NCBI GenBank assembly: GCA_030737875.1
Contig: CM060918.1
Location: 775,118,552-775,182,551, forward strand
Direction of reading: 5' to 3'
DNA: 64,000 nt
Source: Allium sativum
Taxonomy: Eukaryota; Streptophyta; Magnoliopsida; Asparagales; Amaryllidaceae
Shown here: positions 11,880-22,910 of the stretch, piece after piece
Layout of the letters: each line of letters opens with the position of its first letter
Position numbering within the stretch: position 1 is the stretch's first letter
Notes under the pieces: generated by a model
Database searches by the model: none
What the model was told of the DNA's origin: nothing
The model's input: only the letters and a program-made list of their open reading frames with translations
Translations under genes and position numbers: made by a program

Positions 11880-12315
11880 GCTTTGAGCAATCAATCCAGA
11901 TTTGGATATTTGTGATGAGACCAGAACCCTACCACCGGTTGTGATTCACACCTGAATCGACCTAGATTTGGGCATTAAGATAGAAGACCAAGAATTCTCT
12001 TTTGGCCTTTGTTGAAATTCGAATCAACCTGGATTTGGTGTCGAGATAAGACCGGGTTTCCCATTCCGGTATTTGTGAAGACCTGAACCAACCCTTGTTC
12101 AAGCAATTATAGATTGAAGACCAGAAATTCCCTTCCGGTATTAATAGAAGTACCAAACAAAACCTTGTTTGGATAATTAAAAATTGTAGACCAGAAATTC
12201 TCTTCCGTATTAATAGAAGTCCCAAACCAACCCTTGTTTGGGTAATTAAAGGTTGAAGACTAAAAAATTCCCTTCTTGTATTTGTGAAGAATTGAATCAA
12301 CCCAGATTTGGTATT
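11880..12315. repeat. minisatellite, about 63-70 bp period, six units
   Basis: A unit containing 'accagaaattc' then 'ccttccggta' then 'aaccttgtttgg' recurs with starts near 11921, 11988, 12051, 12121, 12191 and 12261. The last three steps are exactly 70 bp; earlier ones are 63-67 bp. It sits at the far end of the Tat-like 3' untranslated region, a place where tandem repeats are common in this lineage. Confidence 0.85.
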
Positions 12316-13200
12316 AATGTTTTGGTGTCCCCCTTGGATTTGATTTGTGAAGCATAGGTTATATGTGCTTATTGAGCCTCTCTCTGGGATTTTGATGTTA
12401 AAGTAGAGGATGTATGTGCTTTGTTGGCCACTCTCTGGGCCTGTGCGCCTGGTGCGCTTGGCCTAGCTTATCCACAAGCAGGGCCCAAGGACTTACCCGA
12501 CCTCCCTCCAAGAGGCGCCTTATCCTTATCATCGTAGGTGATGATAAGGTCTTAGAAACTTAAATTGGGTCATTGTAGACATAGAATTAAGGTTTACACG
12601 TTTGACGCTCTATATTGACCATCGTAGGTACCGATAGAGGCTTACACACCACCTCCCTCTGAGGGGTGCCCTATCCTGACCATCGTAGGCGATGATAGGG
12701 GTTGACGCTCCCTTCTGCGGGTAACGCGGAACATAAGTAGAGTCAGACATGCTCTTCTGCGAGCAGAGGTAGGACGTGCTTAGTTCATAGCAGAGGAAGG
12801 GCGTACTCTTCTACGAGCAGAGGCAGGGCGTGTTAATGTCAGATGCACTGCCACGACCATTTCTGGTGTGAAACAGAGGCTTACGCTTTTGATTCTTTAA
12901 CCTTGCCCCCTCTGATTTAGGCATGGAAAAAGACTAACATGCCACCTTCCCCCCTCCGGGGGATGCCTTTTCCTGACTAATTTGGCGATGACAAGGGATT
13001 TGATCCATTCGCGGTTTGACCCCTTTTGGGTTACTTTAAGCTTCAAAGGGAGGGTTTTCCATTCCCTCGATCATGTTTGATAATCCTTTTCCTAAGGACT
13101 TTTATTGAACTTAATATGATCTTTTTATAAACTCTTGTAATTGGACTTGGTTGATGAATTGGATGACCGTTTCCTCAAGGATTCTACAGTGGTTAGTTTC
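12316..13200 (-). other. Tat-like 3' untranslated region
   Basis: This stretch has repeated 'gagcagaggcagggcgt' phrases and 'ggcgatgacaaggg', and it matches 16005-16330 downstream of the F integrase. At its upper edge (about 13150-13200) the minus strand has a TVESLRK-like reading that aligns with the WNVEHLR end of the F integrase. No coding region is supported below it. Confidence 0.55.
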
Positions 13201-13211
13201 ATGTCCATTTA

Positions 13212-13766
13212 TCATGTGGTTATGACATAGGGTCCTCCTATTTTCCTTTCGTATTTGGGCTTTTTCTTTGTGACCGACCAACAGTTCAGTTCGTGTTTGG
13301 TTAGGTAGTAGATATTTTCCATCGAAGTGGTAAGGTAGTATCCATCAGGTAATCCTGGCGTAAGCCTCTCTTCTTGCCGCTGGGACTTAATCCCTTTGTG
13401 GCCCAGTCTTGTTGTTTTACCTATATTTTTGTTCCTACTTTTAGGAATATACTGAGGTTGAGGAGTTATCCCTTCGGACCATTTATTGGTGAAGTGGTAA
13501 AAATCATTCATTATTTCTTGTTCAAGCACCGTTCCTCTGATTTGCTTGTGGAGAGTTTTCCTTAGGTGAGAGAAAATGTTAATGTCCTGTGATGTAGAAC
13601 CATCTGGAGGAGGTGCTAGGGTATGTCCTATGTGGGAAAGGCTATAATCCCCAGCATTAGAAGCATATTGTTCTATTTCTCTTTTCCGCTTTATTATCTG
13701 CAAGGCTTTCACTCTCAACCTTCGTTCCTCTATCACTCTTGGGTGAGTGATTTCCGACTTATCCAT
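13212..13766 (-). CDS. hypothetical gag-like protein of element G, 184 aa
   Basis: The frame starts about 130 bases inside the PBS, where gag of an LTR retrotransposon should begin. The protein is basic and charged at the N terminus (EERRLRVKALQIIKRKREIEQ), with no CCHC knuckle, signal peptide or membrane segment visible. Its end (KKKPKYERKIGGPYVIT) runs straight into DNA resembling the 3' region of F. I do not recognise the domain. Position is the only reason to call it gag-like; a chance frame inside a leader is possible. Confidence 0.35.
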   Translation of the reverse strand: MDKSEITHPRVIEERRLRVKALQIIKRKREIEQYASNAGDYSLSHIGHTLAPPPDGSTSQDINIFSHLRKTLHKQIRGTVLEQEIMNDFYHFTNKWSEGITPQPQYIPKSRNKNIGKTTRLGHKGIKSQRQEERLTPGLPDGYYLTTSMENIYYLTKHELNCWSVTKKKPKYERKIGGPYVITT

Positions 13767-13892
13767 TCGAGATTCAGAAGGTTTTTATTGGGACCTCTTA
13801 CCCATAACTTTGCTTCTTTAAAGCCTTAGTCCAATCCGGGACGGAACATCACAGGTAAATATGTGGTAAGTTTAACCAAAGGATCGGAGGTT

Positions 13893-13916
13893 CAGGCCCT
13901 CCTTCTAACGCTAAAA
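13893..13916 (-). other. putative PBS next to the Tat-like LTR
   Basis: Directly beyond the LTR end, the minus strand reads TTTTAGCGTTAGAAGGAGGG. This resembles the GGCGCTAGAAGGAGGGGC-type leader start I associate with Tat-lineage elements. The primer tRNA was not checked. Confidence 0.5.
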
Positions 13917-15098
13917 TGTTAACGATATTTTTCGTCAACACAAAAGATAGGTCTATGGGAGTGGACCTAAGAGAAAAAATAGGTTGTTTAGCCTTTGCAA
14001 GTTTGAGTCAGTTCACCGTTTCCTAGTTATCAAGGTCTAGAATCTGAAAGAATAGTTACTCTTCCCTCGATGGGGTGAGTATCCCGCTTAAGCGATTCGA
14101 GAACCAACAGTTATCACTAGAGGATGAATTTATAAACACAACCTTTGATAAGGACTAAATGGATGGTAGGAAAGGGGTTCTGCGCTAAGCTTGTAGGAAG
14201 GGTTTAAGCTGGTGGAAAGGGTATTTCACTTGACCTGCGGGAAGGCTTGGTCGAACGTTTATGTATATGTAAGAAAGAAACAATAAGTTGTAGTAACAGT
14301 AACTAGGAAATAGCATAACAAACTCATAAAGAAATATCATAAGTATCGATTCACTCTTTATTGATCTTTGATTTAGAGTACAAGAATAAAATAAGAGAAA
14401 TCCCAAAACTGATTTAAGGATTAGGGTTTACTCTAGAGAAAAGAGTACAAGAATCATAATGAGAAAAATCATTCTCAAAATGTGACTCTTGGGGTCTTAT
14501 TTATAGAGAATTCGGGGCCCCTTCTACTGTTGGGCCGTTGGGCTTGCAGGAGCCTCTATCGGTCGCTTTCCCCTTGGTCTCAGAAGTTTTAGCTTCCGCC
14601 CGCTTTATGGTGCTGATTATAGCTTCTGTAGTGAAGGTTATGGTCAGTTGGAGCTTCTTTGAGATTGATATAAGCTCGTTGATGTAGTAGCTTTTTGGAA
14701 GGTATTTGAGCTTTCAGTTGTATGCTCTCGGTTATAAGCTTCCGGATGTAGGCTTCCAGTTTTCTCATGGATAGTTAGAGGAGCTAGCACTCATGATGTA
14801 TGTAGATAACTGCCAGTTTGAAACCACTGTCGGTGTTTGTACCAAGTAGACTAATATGGATAGCCTGTATCCCCTTTTAGGGTTCCTGTTCGCCTTCCGG
14901 TGGAGCCTCCGGGTATGGCCTGATCTTCTGGAAGGTTGTTTCGGGTGATTTGCCAGTTGTCAATCAATATGACGTTTCAATGTTTAGGCAGCAGATGTTT
15001 CAGAAACTTGTTCCGGATAATCTTTATGTACCTCTGGCTTGATACTCTTAATACCTTTGCCTCATAATGTATTGATATTTAGCAGATTAATATCGACA
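13917..15098 (-). repeat. Tat-like LTR shared by G and F
   Basis: The 1182 bp unit starts TGTTAACGATAT and ends ATATCGACA on the plus strand, with near-symmetric ends. A minus-strand TATA (14496-14506) puts U3 at the 15098 side. A PBS-like sequence abuts 13917 and a purine-rich tract abuts 15098, so it serves as the 5' LTR of G and could be the 3' LTR of F. U3 contains scattered 'agcttc' repeats (14580-14760). Confidence 0.65.
14496..14506 (-). promoter_or_regulatory. TATA box of the Tat-like LTR
   Basis: Minus-strand CTATAAATAAG lies about 590 bases inside the U3 end. Confidence 0.5.
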
Positions 15099-15112
15099 AC
15101 CCTTCTAACTTT
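15099..15112 (-). other. PPT-like tract of element F
   Basis: The minus strand reads AGAAAGTTAGAAGGGT immediately before the LTR start TGTCGATATTAATC. It is purine-rich but interrupted, so it is a weak plus-strand primer candidate. Confidence 0.4.
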
Positions 15113-16385
15113 CTGGGTTTCAATTAGCGGGTCTCTCCCCATTCTTTCTTAGCTTCTGACTTAGATGACCTTTTGCTATAAGATCCCCCAATGGGGTTTA
15201 TCCTGCCGGATATACCTTGTTGGTTATACTCTACCGGTTGGACCTTGCCAGATAGACCTTGTCGGACAGGCCCTTCCGGATAGATCCTGTTGGTATTCTG
15301 TAGCTTTTGAGTTCCTTTCCCTTAGGAAGGTGCCAATTTATGTAGCTCTTGGATCATTCCTTCTTGCTCTTGGTTCTTTCTAGGGTTTGTGTTCATCCGA
15401 TACCCCTTCACTGTCAACTTGTTTCGGTGTTAATTCTGGTAGTAACATATATGTTCCCTTAGAAAAACCCTACTACTCTTCTCAAGGTTGTATTCCCAAG
15501 ATATAATACTAAGATAGAACGTTTATGCATATATTCATGAAGCCTTTATACTAGAACATGGATGGTTATTTAATCGAGGTTAGGCTAGAATAATTAACCT
15601 TGGTAGGCATACATCTTGGGTTGAACCAAGCTGGATACATCTGTGTATTATAATATGTGGTGTACATTTCCTTTTCACCAAAATCTTGTTGTTCTGAACC
15701 CCCTCCTCATTACAACCACGCAGGTTCTCTAAAGAAGGTCGGATTCTCACATGTGTTAAGTTTGGCTTTCGGTTCTCGTTCTCTCGCATGCTCGGTATCG
15801 GCAAAGTGACATACTAGGAAAAAAAAGTAGCTACTTGAGTTAATATTAGTCTATCCTATTTTTTTCCGCTTTGAGTTATCTTATCGTACTCTGATTATAC
15901 TCCTACCCATTTATTTACAGGTACCATATTTACAGGCTGCATGCTTGGATGTGTTCGAGTTTCGATTTTTGTTGAAATTTGGGCACAGAAAGGTGTGGGG
16001 TGTTATAGTTCCCTTCTGTGGGATACGAGGAATATAAGCAGAGGTTGGACATGCTTAGTTCAAGCAGAGGCAGAGCGTACTTTTCTATAAGCAGAGGCAT
16101 GGCGTACTTATTTAGATGCTCCTCTCGACCATTTCTGGCGTGGATCGGAGGCTTACGCTTTTGATGCTTTAGCCTGGCCCTTTCTGCTTTGGACACGGCT
16201 AAAGGCTTACACCCCACTTCCCTCCGGGAGATTCCTTGCCCTGGCCATCTTGGCAGTGACAAGGGTTTTTGACCATTGTAGGTTGCCTTACCCATTTTGG
16301 GCGGTTTTCAAATTTTGAGACAGTTTCCATTCCCTTATTCATGTGAATATTCTCAAGGTGACCTCTTATTCACTTACAGTTGGAA
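15113..16385 (-). other. F 3' untranslated region
   Basis: Non-coding. It includes a run of related 'gatagaccttgtcgg'-type phrases (15205-15300) and a block matching G (16005-16330 to 12700-13080). At about 15990-16008 the plus strand has GTGTGGGGTGTTATA, which resembles a chromovirus LTR right end. No matching left end was found, so I do not call an insertion there. Confidence 0.5.
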
Positions 16386-16901
16386 AGTATGGCCTCAAGT
16401 GTTCTACATTCCATGTTCTAGGCACGAAATCACCATTGAGCTTGTAGAGTCGGTATGTTCCGGGTGCGAGTTCTTGATGCATGATTAAGGATCCCTCCCA
16501 GTTTGGGCCAAGAGGACTGTCCATTGGATTCTTAGTGTTGGCCATTACCCTTCGTTATACCAAATCTCCTTTTCGAAAGGTTCTCGTTCTTACTTTTGAA
16601 TTGTAGTATTTGGTTATTCTTATTTGATTTCAACCGTTCTAATGGTTGCTTTATCTCTCAACCCTCGAATTAGGTCTAAGGATTCCTTTTTCAGTTCTTG
16701 ATTGGGATTAAATGCATAAGCTATCCTTCTGTGTGAAGAGATCTCCACTTCAACTGGAAGCATAAATTCACATCCATAGGTTAGTGAGTACGGATTATTC
16801 CCTGTTGCCGTTTTGGAGGAGGTTCTATAGGCCCAAAGCACTAAGGGCAATTTGTCTGCCCAATTTCCTTTAGCTTGGTTTAGTCGTTTCTTTAAGATCA
16901 T
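16386..16901 (-). pseudogene. F integrase, C-terminal part
   Basis: The frame from 16901 reads ILKKRLNQAKGNWADKLPLVLWAYRTSSKTATGNNPYSLTYG, the end of the integrase catalytic domain. After a stop, the minus strand still encodes NTKNPMDSPLGPNWEG and LAPGTYRLYKLNGDFVPRTWNVEHLR, the GPY/F-like tail of Tat integrases. It continues the 17985-18370 frame, interrupted by the solo LTR. Confidence 0.85.
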
Positions 16902-16902
16902 C

Positions 16903-17984
16903 TGTTACTAACACCAAAATGTAGTGTGAAGTCCTTACAATCACAACTCATAGACTGCAGAATGCAAAAAATAGTAAAATAAGAGGGGACACACGAAGTT
17001 TTTATTGTGGTTCGGCTGTAGATGTAGCCTATGTCCACTTTATAATCTTACTGTTATACTGACATATTACAAGAATCAGTTACAAGTAGACACATAATCT
17101 GTTTATTCGTTGAAATTACAAGAGTTTATACACGTAATCCACGTTTTAATTCGGATTGAATGATGCACAATGCCGTTATATTGTAGCAATGGATGTTAAG
17201 AGTTAGAATGGCCAAAAGATCCTTCCAAATACCATGTAGTGGTGTATTTATAACTGTGGAGGAGCTCTGGGTTTGATGCCACATGGCACGCATCCCAAGT
17301 ATCCCAAAATGTAGTAGTGAACGTGGAGCACTCCTCTTTAATTCGTATTGTGCCAAGTAGTAATCAGATTTCAGGTTAATAGGAGGAAGTTATGCCATGA
17401 GAATCAGTCAAAGCTGTTGTGCAAAAGCAGGTCTCGGGCGGTTCAGATCGGATCCTCTCTCCTCCGATCCGGTCCAGAGCTATGTCTTCGATCCGAAGAC
17501 GCCATGCTCTTCTGAGTATCTGGGAGGTGGGTCGGTTCGGTCTAGCTCGATCCAAACCGATGTGCTCCAGAGCCCATGTCTAAGCTTCCTATGTGGGAAC
17601 GGGTTCCCCTCCTCCGATCTGAACCGGTGCGCTCGATCCGACCCGACTGGATCAAGTCAATCCCAAAATCCAATTTTCCAAGTAATTCCAGTTTTGTGCG
17701 CGTTCACGGAAAGGGGCGTAACTTCCAAACCGTAAGACTGTTTTGACCAAACGAAAGCTCTACCTGAAGCTAATTCAGAGGACTACAAGAGTTACTGTGA
17801 AAGCATCGTAATTGATGTTTTCAGGCCCAAAAGAGGTCATATGTTAGGACTTTCGGGCCATCCTATATTTGCGATACGACTTCAACCAAATCGTTGCTTA
17901 TCTTCTGACGATGTTCCCAATGCTAGAGCGCATTGTTAACTAGAAGTTTCGCGTGTGACAGCTTTTCCAAAAAGCATAGAAACA
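16903..17984 (-). mobile_element. solo LTR inserted in the F integrase
   Basis: The 1082 bp unit starts TGTTACTAACACC and ends GCATAGAAACA, and is bracketed by the perfect 5 bp TSD TCATC (16898-16902 and 17985-17989). Removing it plus one TSD joins the integrase reading ...VKAANKTLKMM to ILKKRLNQAKGNW. A minus-strand TATA (17244-17253) and AATAAA near 17003 give the orientation. The 'gtggttcggctgtagatg' stretch resembles LTRs of Ty1/Copia elements, but the family is not proven. No internal region remains, which indicates LTR-LTR recombination. Confidence 0.93.
17244..17253 (-). promoter_or_regulatory. TATA box of the solo LTR
   Basis: Minus-strand TTATAAATAC lies about 730 bases from the 5' end of this LTR. 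Confidence 0.55.
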
Positions 17985-18490
17985 TCATCTTTAGAGTTTT
18001 ATTTGCAGCTTTGACGGTACCATTTTCCCTTGGATGCTCTTGAAAGAGAAACTTTTATGATTCCATTTTTATCACAAAACCATGTGAGATCCTCGCTTTC
18101 AAACTATGTTCCATTGTCAAAAATTATCACATAAGAGACTCCAAAGCATGTGACAATATACTTTATTACTAACTTCAACACTTTCTTAGATGTGATAGTT
18201 GGGTGTGGTTCTGTTTCAACCCATTTAGTAAAGTAATCGATGGCTACTACCACATACTTAGCTCCTCCTTTGGAGACTGGTAGGGGTCCAATTAAGTCTA
18301 TTCCCCATACATCATAGGGCCATGGACTTGAGATGGTGGTCAACTCATTTAGAGGTAGTCGGGATATCATAGAAAATATTTGTCATTCCTCACATTTCTT
18401 GACGTACTCAAATGCTTGGCTAACCATTTACGACCAATAGAAGCCTTGCCACATAACTTTCTTTGCTAGCTTAATTCCGCTTGAATGATA
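17985..18490 (-). pseudogene. F integrase, zinc-binding and core part
   Basis: The frame at 18370-18104 gives WPYDVWGIDLIGPLPVSKGGAKYVVVAIDYFTKWVETEP and VSYVIIFDNGT, the first two catalytic aspartates of the integrase core. Upstream (18371-18490) YVKKCEE and QIF match the Cys end of the zinc-binding domain, with stops. Downstream, NGTVKAANKTLK (about 18000) is the region just before the catalytic Glu motif; here the frame is broken several times. A solo LTR interrupts it at 17984. Confidence 0.85.
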
Positions 18491-18849
18491 TCCGTACCAT
18501 CCCTCATGTGCTTCTTTTAACAAGGGAAGCTGATCTTCAAGGCTTACACATCTCAACTAGAGGAGTGAGTGTCCTATTTTGTAAAGCACCTTATCCATAA
18601 TTACGATGGTACGAGCTTGGTGTTTAACCCTCCTAGCATCTTGCTTATTAGTAGGTAAGGTATCATTCAAGAGATAATTTGCGAGGGGAGCCATCCCAGT
18701 ATTCTTATACTAGGAATTTCTTTCAATAGGTATAGGTTCCTCACTAGGAGTGACATCTTTTTCCTTTTCAGTCTCTTCCGCTAAAGCTTGGGATCTATTT
18801 AAGACTAGCAATTCCTTTCCTAGTCCGGGTGCCTCTTTCTCAATACTAG

Positions 18850-19330
18850 GTTTCTCCTGATGTCTCACAAGGATTATTCGTGTTCCAAGGCACTCCTCTT
18901 GAGCTGGCCAACTTTGCCAAAGAGTCGGCTTGGGGGTTTTTCCCTCTTAGGATCTGATGTATAAAAAAAATCTTCGAACTGAGTGAGCATCTTTAGTATT
19001 CTCTTCGCATATAGCGTTAACCGAGAATCCTTGGTTTGGTAGGTTTGTATAATTTGGTTTATCATTAATTGTGAGTCCCTAACGAACTCAATCTGTGGTA
19101 TCTTTACTTATAGTGCTAAACTCAATCCTGCTACCATCGACTCATATTCTGCCACGTTATTGGTTGCAGCAATACAACTTCATTGCGTAATGTAAACGAT
19201 GTCTGTCAAGGGTGATTATTATATATCCTTCCCCTACCACTTTTTCATTTGAAGCTCCATCTATAAATAACTGCCATTTTTCCTTTAGATCGTTTTCCTT
19301 TGTGGACTTCTCCATGATGAAGCTTGTGTA
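18850..19330 (-). pseudogene. F RNase H remnant
   Basis: The reading DSQLMINQIIQTYQTKDSRLTLYAKRILKMLTQFEDF (about 19070-18960) is the typical C-terminal half of a Tat RNase H. It continues as DPKREKP, then needs a frame change to read QADSLAKLASS, the usual end of this domain. That marks a one-base indel near 18935. Stops occur on both sides. Confidence 0.75.
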
Positions 19331-19984
19331 CTCATTTACAAAATTTATGGAGCTTGCCCTTTAATAAAATATCGAGGTTGGAATTCAATTTCGTACTGGC
19401 TAAGCTAAATTCCCCACTTTACTAACCTCCCTGAGGTTTCTGGCTTACTGAAAAATTTCTTGAGTGGAAAGCTAGTCAAAACCTTAATTGGATGTGCCTG
19501 AAAGTAATCCTTAAGCTTATGTGCTGTAAGTATTAGACAATAAGCTAATTTTTCAACCATAGGGTATCAGAATTCCGCATCTGTTATCCTTCTGCTGACA
19601 TAATAAATTGGGAATTGCATTCCATAGTCTTCTCTAATTAGAACCAAGCTGATGGCATACTTTGAGACATCCATATAAAGGTATAGATCCTCTCCTTTTT
19701 CGAGACTAGATAAAATTGGAGGCTTTCCCACATAATCCCTCAATTCATGAAAAGCCTTCTTGCATTCCTCATTTCATTCGAAGTACTTCTTTTTCTTTAT
19801 CATGTCAAAAAAATGGACACACTTATCAGTTGCTTTAGAAATGAACCGACTCAAGAATGCTACTTTACTTTTTAACCTCATAACCACTTGGCTTGTTTTA
19901 GGTTCTTCCGTATCCTTTATGGTTTTAATTTGATTAGGACTAGCCTAAATTCCTTGTTCGCTGACAACATATCCTACGAACTTC

Positions 19985-20880
19985 CAGACTGAACTTCAAA
20001 AGAACACTTTTACAGATTTAACTTTATTTGATATTCTCTCAGCATATTGAACATCGCTTCCAAATCCTTCAGATTATTTTCTGCCTTGGTAGAATTTACT
20101 TGCATGTCATCTACATATACTTCCATGTTTCGTCCTATTTGCTCCTGAAACATTCTGTTAACTAACCTTTGATACGTTTCACCAGCGTTCTTCAATCCAA
20201 AAGGCGTTACCTTGTAACAAAAGGTTCCCCATTTAGTAATGAATCTTGTATGTTCTTCATCGGGTTTGTACATAGAGATCTTTTTGTATCATGAGTAGGC
20301 ATACATAATGGATAGCAACATATGCCAGCTAGTTGCATCAATCAATTGATCTATCCGGGGAAGGGGAGGCAGGGTTTGTTCAGGTCTGTATAGTCAACGC
20401 AAGTCCTCCATTTCCTATTAGACTTTTTCACCAACACTGGATTAGCCAACCATTTGGAGTAAATACTTCCTTGATAAATTTATTCATAAAAAACTTCTTG
20501 ACCACTTCTTCAAGCCTTCTGATCTATCTCTATTGCATTGCCTTTTATTTTGTTGAATAGGGATTATAGACGGATAGATGTTCAAAGCATGACTCATGAC
20601 TGAAGGGTTAATTCCTACTATGTCTAAGTGGGTCCAAGCGAGCACATCCTTATTCTGTTGTAAGAACTGAATCAAGTTGCTTCTCAATGGTTCTTCCAAC
20701 CTCTTCCCTACCTTGATGGTTTTAGCTTTATGAGTTGAATCAACGCCTATTTCCTCCAAATCTTTTATTGGTTTGATTCATTCTGTATCCACTCGCGAAT
20801 CAAATTCTTTGACAATTTCTTCTTCTTCTACAAGTTTTTCTCATCATCCCTCTTCCTCTTTTTACTCAAAGAAGCGTACC
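19985..20880 (-). pseudogene. F reverse transcriptase remnant
   Basis: The frame at 20759-20484 carries the region before RT (LRSNLIQFLQQNKDVLAWTHLDIVGINPSVMSHALNI). The frame at 20273-20010 carries the RT palm (DEEHTRFITKWGTFCYKVTPFGLKNAG and MEVYVDDMQVNS with the catalytic YVDD). Between them, DATSWHMLLSIMYAYS is readable with a stop. Below 20010 the thumb region is riddled with stops. The YVDD is intact although the gene is dead. Confidence 0.88.
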
Positions 20881-21499
20881 TACCATTTATATGTCAGTTA
20901 GTTTTATTAGTTCTTATTTTAGCCTTGAAAATCGGATGTAAGAATCTGTCATTCGAGGGTTGAAAAAATGTGGAAGACTAAAAGCAAGCAAGATATTCCC
21001 TTTTGTATTAGTTAACGGTTGCAAAATACAATTCATGAGAAAATCAAAAAGAAAATCAAAAAGCCAAGCGACTTGCCGATTCGGCGCATAAAACCTCATA
21101 TGGAATTTAAACATGTACCTTTTTGTCGGGCATATGAATTATAATCTTCGTGTACTTCAATCCATATCCGTTTAACCCATAACATCTATTCCCAATTTGT
21201 TTTAACTCAATCTGGTCAATTTTAGCTCAGTTTGCTAATTTATCTTTAGCCAGCTCTTTGCCTATTTCATCTTTTTAATTGAACATATCACTTACGGATA
21301 AATTTTTAATTTGCTCAAACCAATTTAATTCCATTTTCAACCCGAGTTTCATATTCGATTTCGAATATGAATTCATAAACCCAACCATTTATCCAATGCC
21401 CAATTTCGATTCAAAACACAATTAACTAATTATTCTTCAAATTAGTTAATTCAATTCAATAATTAAAAATATGATTTTTGATTCAAATATGAGTTCACT
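20881..21499. other. junction between element F and AT-rich family B DNA
   Basis: No gene is supported. From about 21100, phrases such as 'aattaactaattattcttc' followed by 'aaattagtt' resemble the B1 interior near 50510-50545, suggesting remains of a B-type interior. The exact breakpoint was not found. Confidence 0.35.
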
Positions 21500-22235
21500 T
21501 ACTCCACTTGAGTTTATATTTATTTTATATCCCAAGTCTGGATTTTTCTAATGGAAATTCGAATTTTATTTGTTTAAAATCCTTTTATTAACTTAAATAA
21601 ACCATTATGGTTTTATAATGGTTATGGCGTTGTTTTTCTAGAAGTTTGATTTTGACATAACTCAAAATTTATAAGACGAAATCCAGATTTTTCTCTTCCA
21701 TTAGAAAACTATTATCAAATCAGTCTTGATGATTTTTGTTTCAAAGAATTCTAACTTAAATTGAGTTATGTATACTCAATTGAAGTTCGAAACGCCAAAT
21801 TATGAACTATCGTGTTGTGGTGAGATCGTTTTAATTATACTTAAATATAAAGGTTAAACATCATTTACTTAATAAATTCCAACTCCATTATTTAATATTT
21901 AAACATAAATTAAACTGGTTTTTAAATCTAATTTAAACAATTCCAAATTTACTAAATCATCAATTATTTCCTTCAACATTTAACTTAGTTATAACGTCAA
22001 TTACAATTTGAATTCTATATTACTTCCAATTTCTTTCGAAAAAAAATTATTTTATGTAATTCAATGAAATCGAATTCCAAAAATACATCCTTTGGATTTA
22101 TTTCTATCCAGTTTATATCTCGAGTTCTGAAATAAAATCTATCATTCTCTTCTTGAAATGATTTCCGATTTTCCTTTTTAAATAAATACTTTAATTTAAA
22201 ATTTTCAATTGTCTAGTGATAATTACCTTGCTATA

Positions 22236-22910
22236 TTTATAAACATTGTTTACGAATTAACTTCCTTGTTTATGTATTAAAAACAAGCACCATTTAAAAA
22301 TCTATTTAAAACCCAAATCTTATTTGGAATATTTTAATTATTTTAATTTATATATAATATTTAATCTATTTTAATATTTTATTTCAGTTTGTATTTAACA
22401 TAATTTAAATATCCTTTTTGGATATAATTTATTCTTATAAATTTGACACAGTCGAATTCTAACCATAAATCCGTTTGGATTTATTCTAATTTATATTCCT
22501 AACATCAGAATAGATTTCCTTATTTTCCTTTTTAACACGGTTCCCAAATCTCGTTTTAAATTCATATTTGAATTTAAATATTTAAATTATCCAATGATAA
22601 TTTTTCACCTTTCTTTATAAACATCATTTATTTTACTTGTTTATATTTTTAAACAAGTCTTGATTTCAAAATTATTTTTTTAAATTAAATTTCTACTTTG
22701 GAAAAATAATTTTTCCTTTTTAAATTTACACTTGTATATACATTTTTCCGAATATCCAATGATAATTCATTTCTCTTCATTTATAAACAACGTTTATAAA
22801 TTCACTTCAGTTCCCTAATTTCTAATGAAAATCATCCCATTTTATTTATAAACGCCGTTTATAAATTTACTTCAATTCCCTGATTGTTTTATAAACATCA
22901 TTTATAAATT
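22236..22910. repeat. array of TTTATAAAC...GTTTATAAA palindromes in B0
   Basis: Near-palindromes of about 20 bp occur at about 22236, 22614, 22780, 22844 and 22887. The best are ATTTATAAACAACGTTTATAA and ATTTATAAACGCCGTTTATA. Most are preceded by 'ccaatgataat'-like words, so they are copies of a longer unit. The last three are spaced 40-65 bp apart. Confidence 0.7.

Larger units (their letters stand above)
11880..15098 (-). mobile_element. G: internally deleted Tat-like element fragment
   Basis: On the minus strand from 15098 downward there is an LTR (13917-15098), a PBS-like sequence (13893-13916), a short gag-like frame (13766-13212), then DNA homologous to the 3' untranslated region of element F (12700-13080 resembles 16005-16330) and a minisatellite. 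RT, RNase H and most of integrase are missing between the gag-like frame and the 3' region, so this looks like an internal deletion derivative. I found no second LTR copy at lower coordinates. Confidence 0.55.
13917..20880 (-). mobile_element. F: degenerate Tat-like Ty3/Gypsy element
   Basis: On the minus strand the order is RT (20880-19985), RNase H (19330-18850), integrase (18490-16386, split by a solo LTR), 3' untranslated region (16385-15113), PPT-like tract (15099-15112) and LTR (13917-15098). The motifs (CYKVTPFGLKNAGETYQRLVN, MEVYVDDMQVNS, PYDVWGIDLIGPLP, WAYRTSSKTATG) are those of the Tat branch. Gag, protease and a 5' LTR are not seen above 20880. Stops and frameshifts are dense, so this copy is old. 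Confidence 0.85.

Noticed and set aside
15990..16008. GTGTGGGGTGTTATA as the right end of another chromovirus LTR
   Set aside because: No matching left end or TSD could be found in 15100-15990. Kept only as a note in the 3' region of F.
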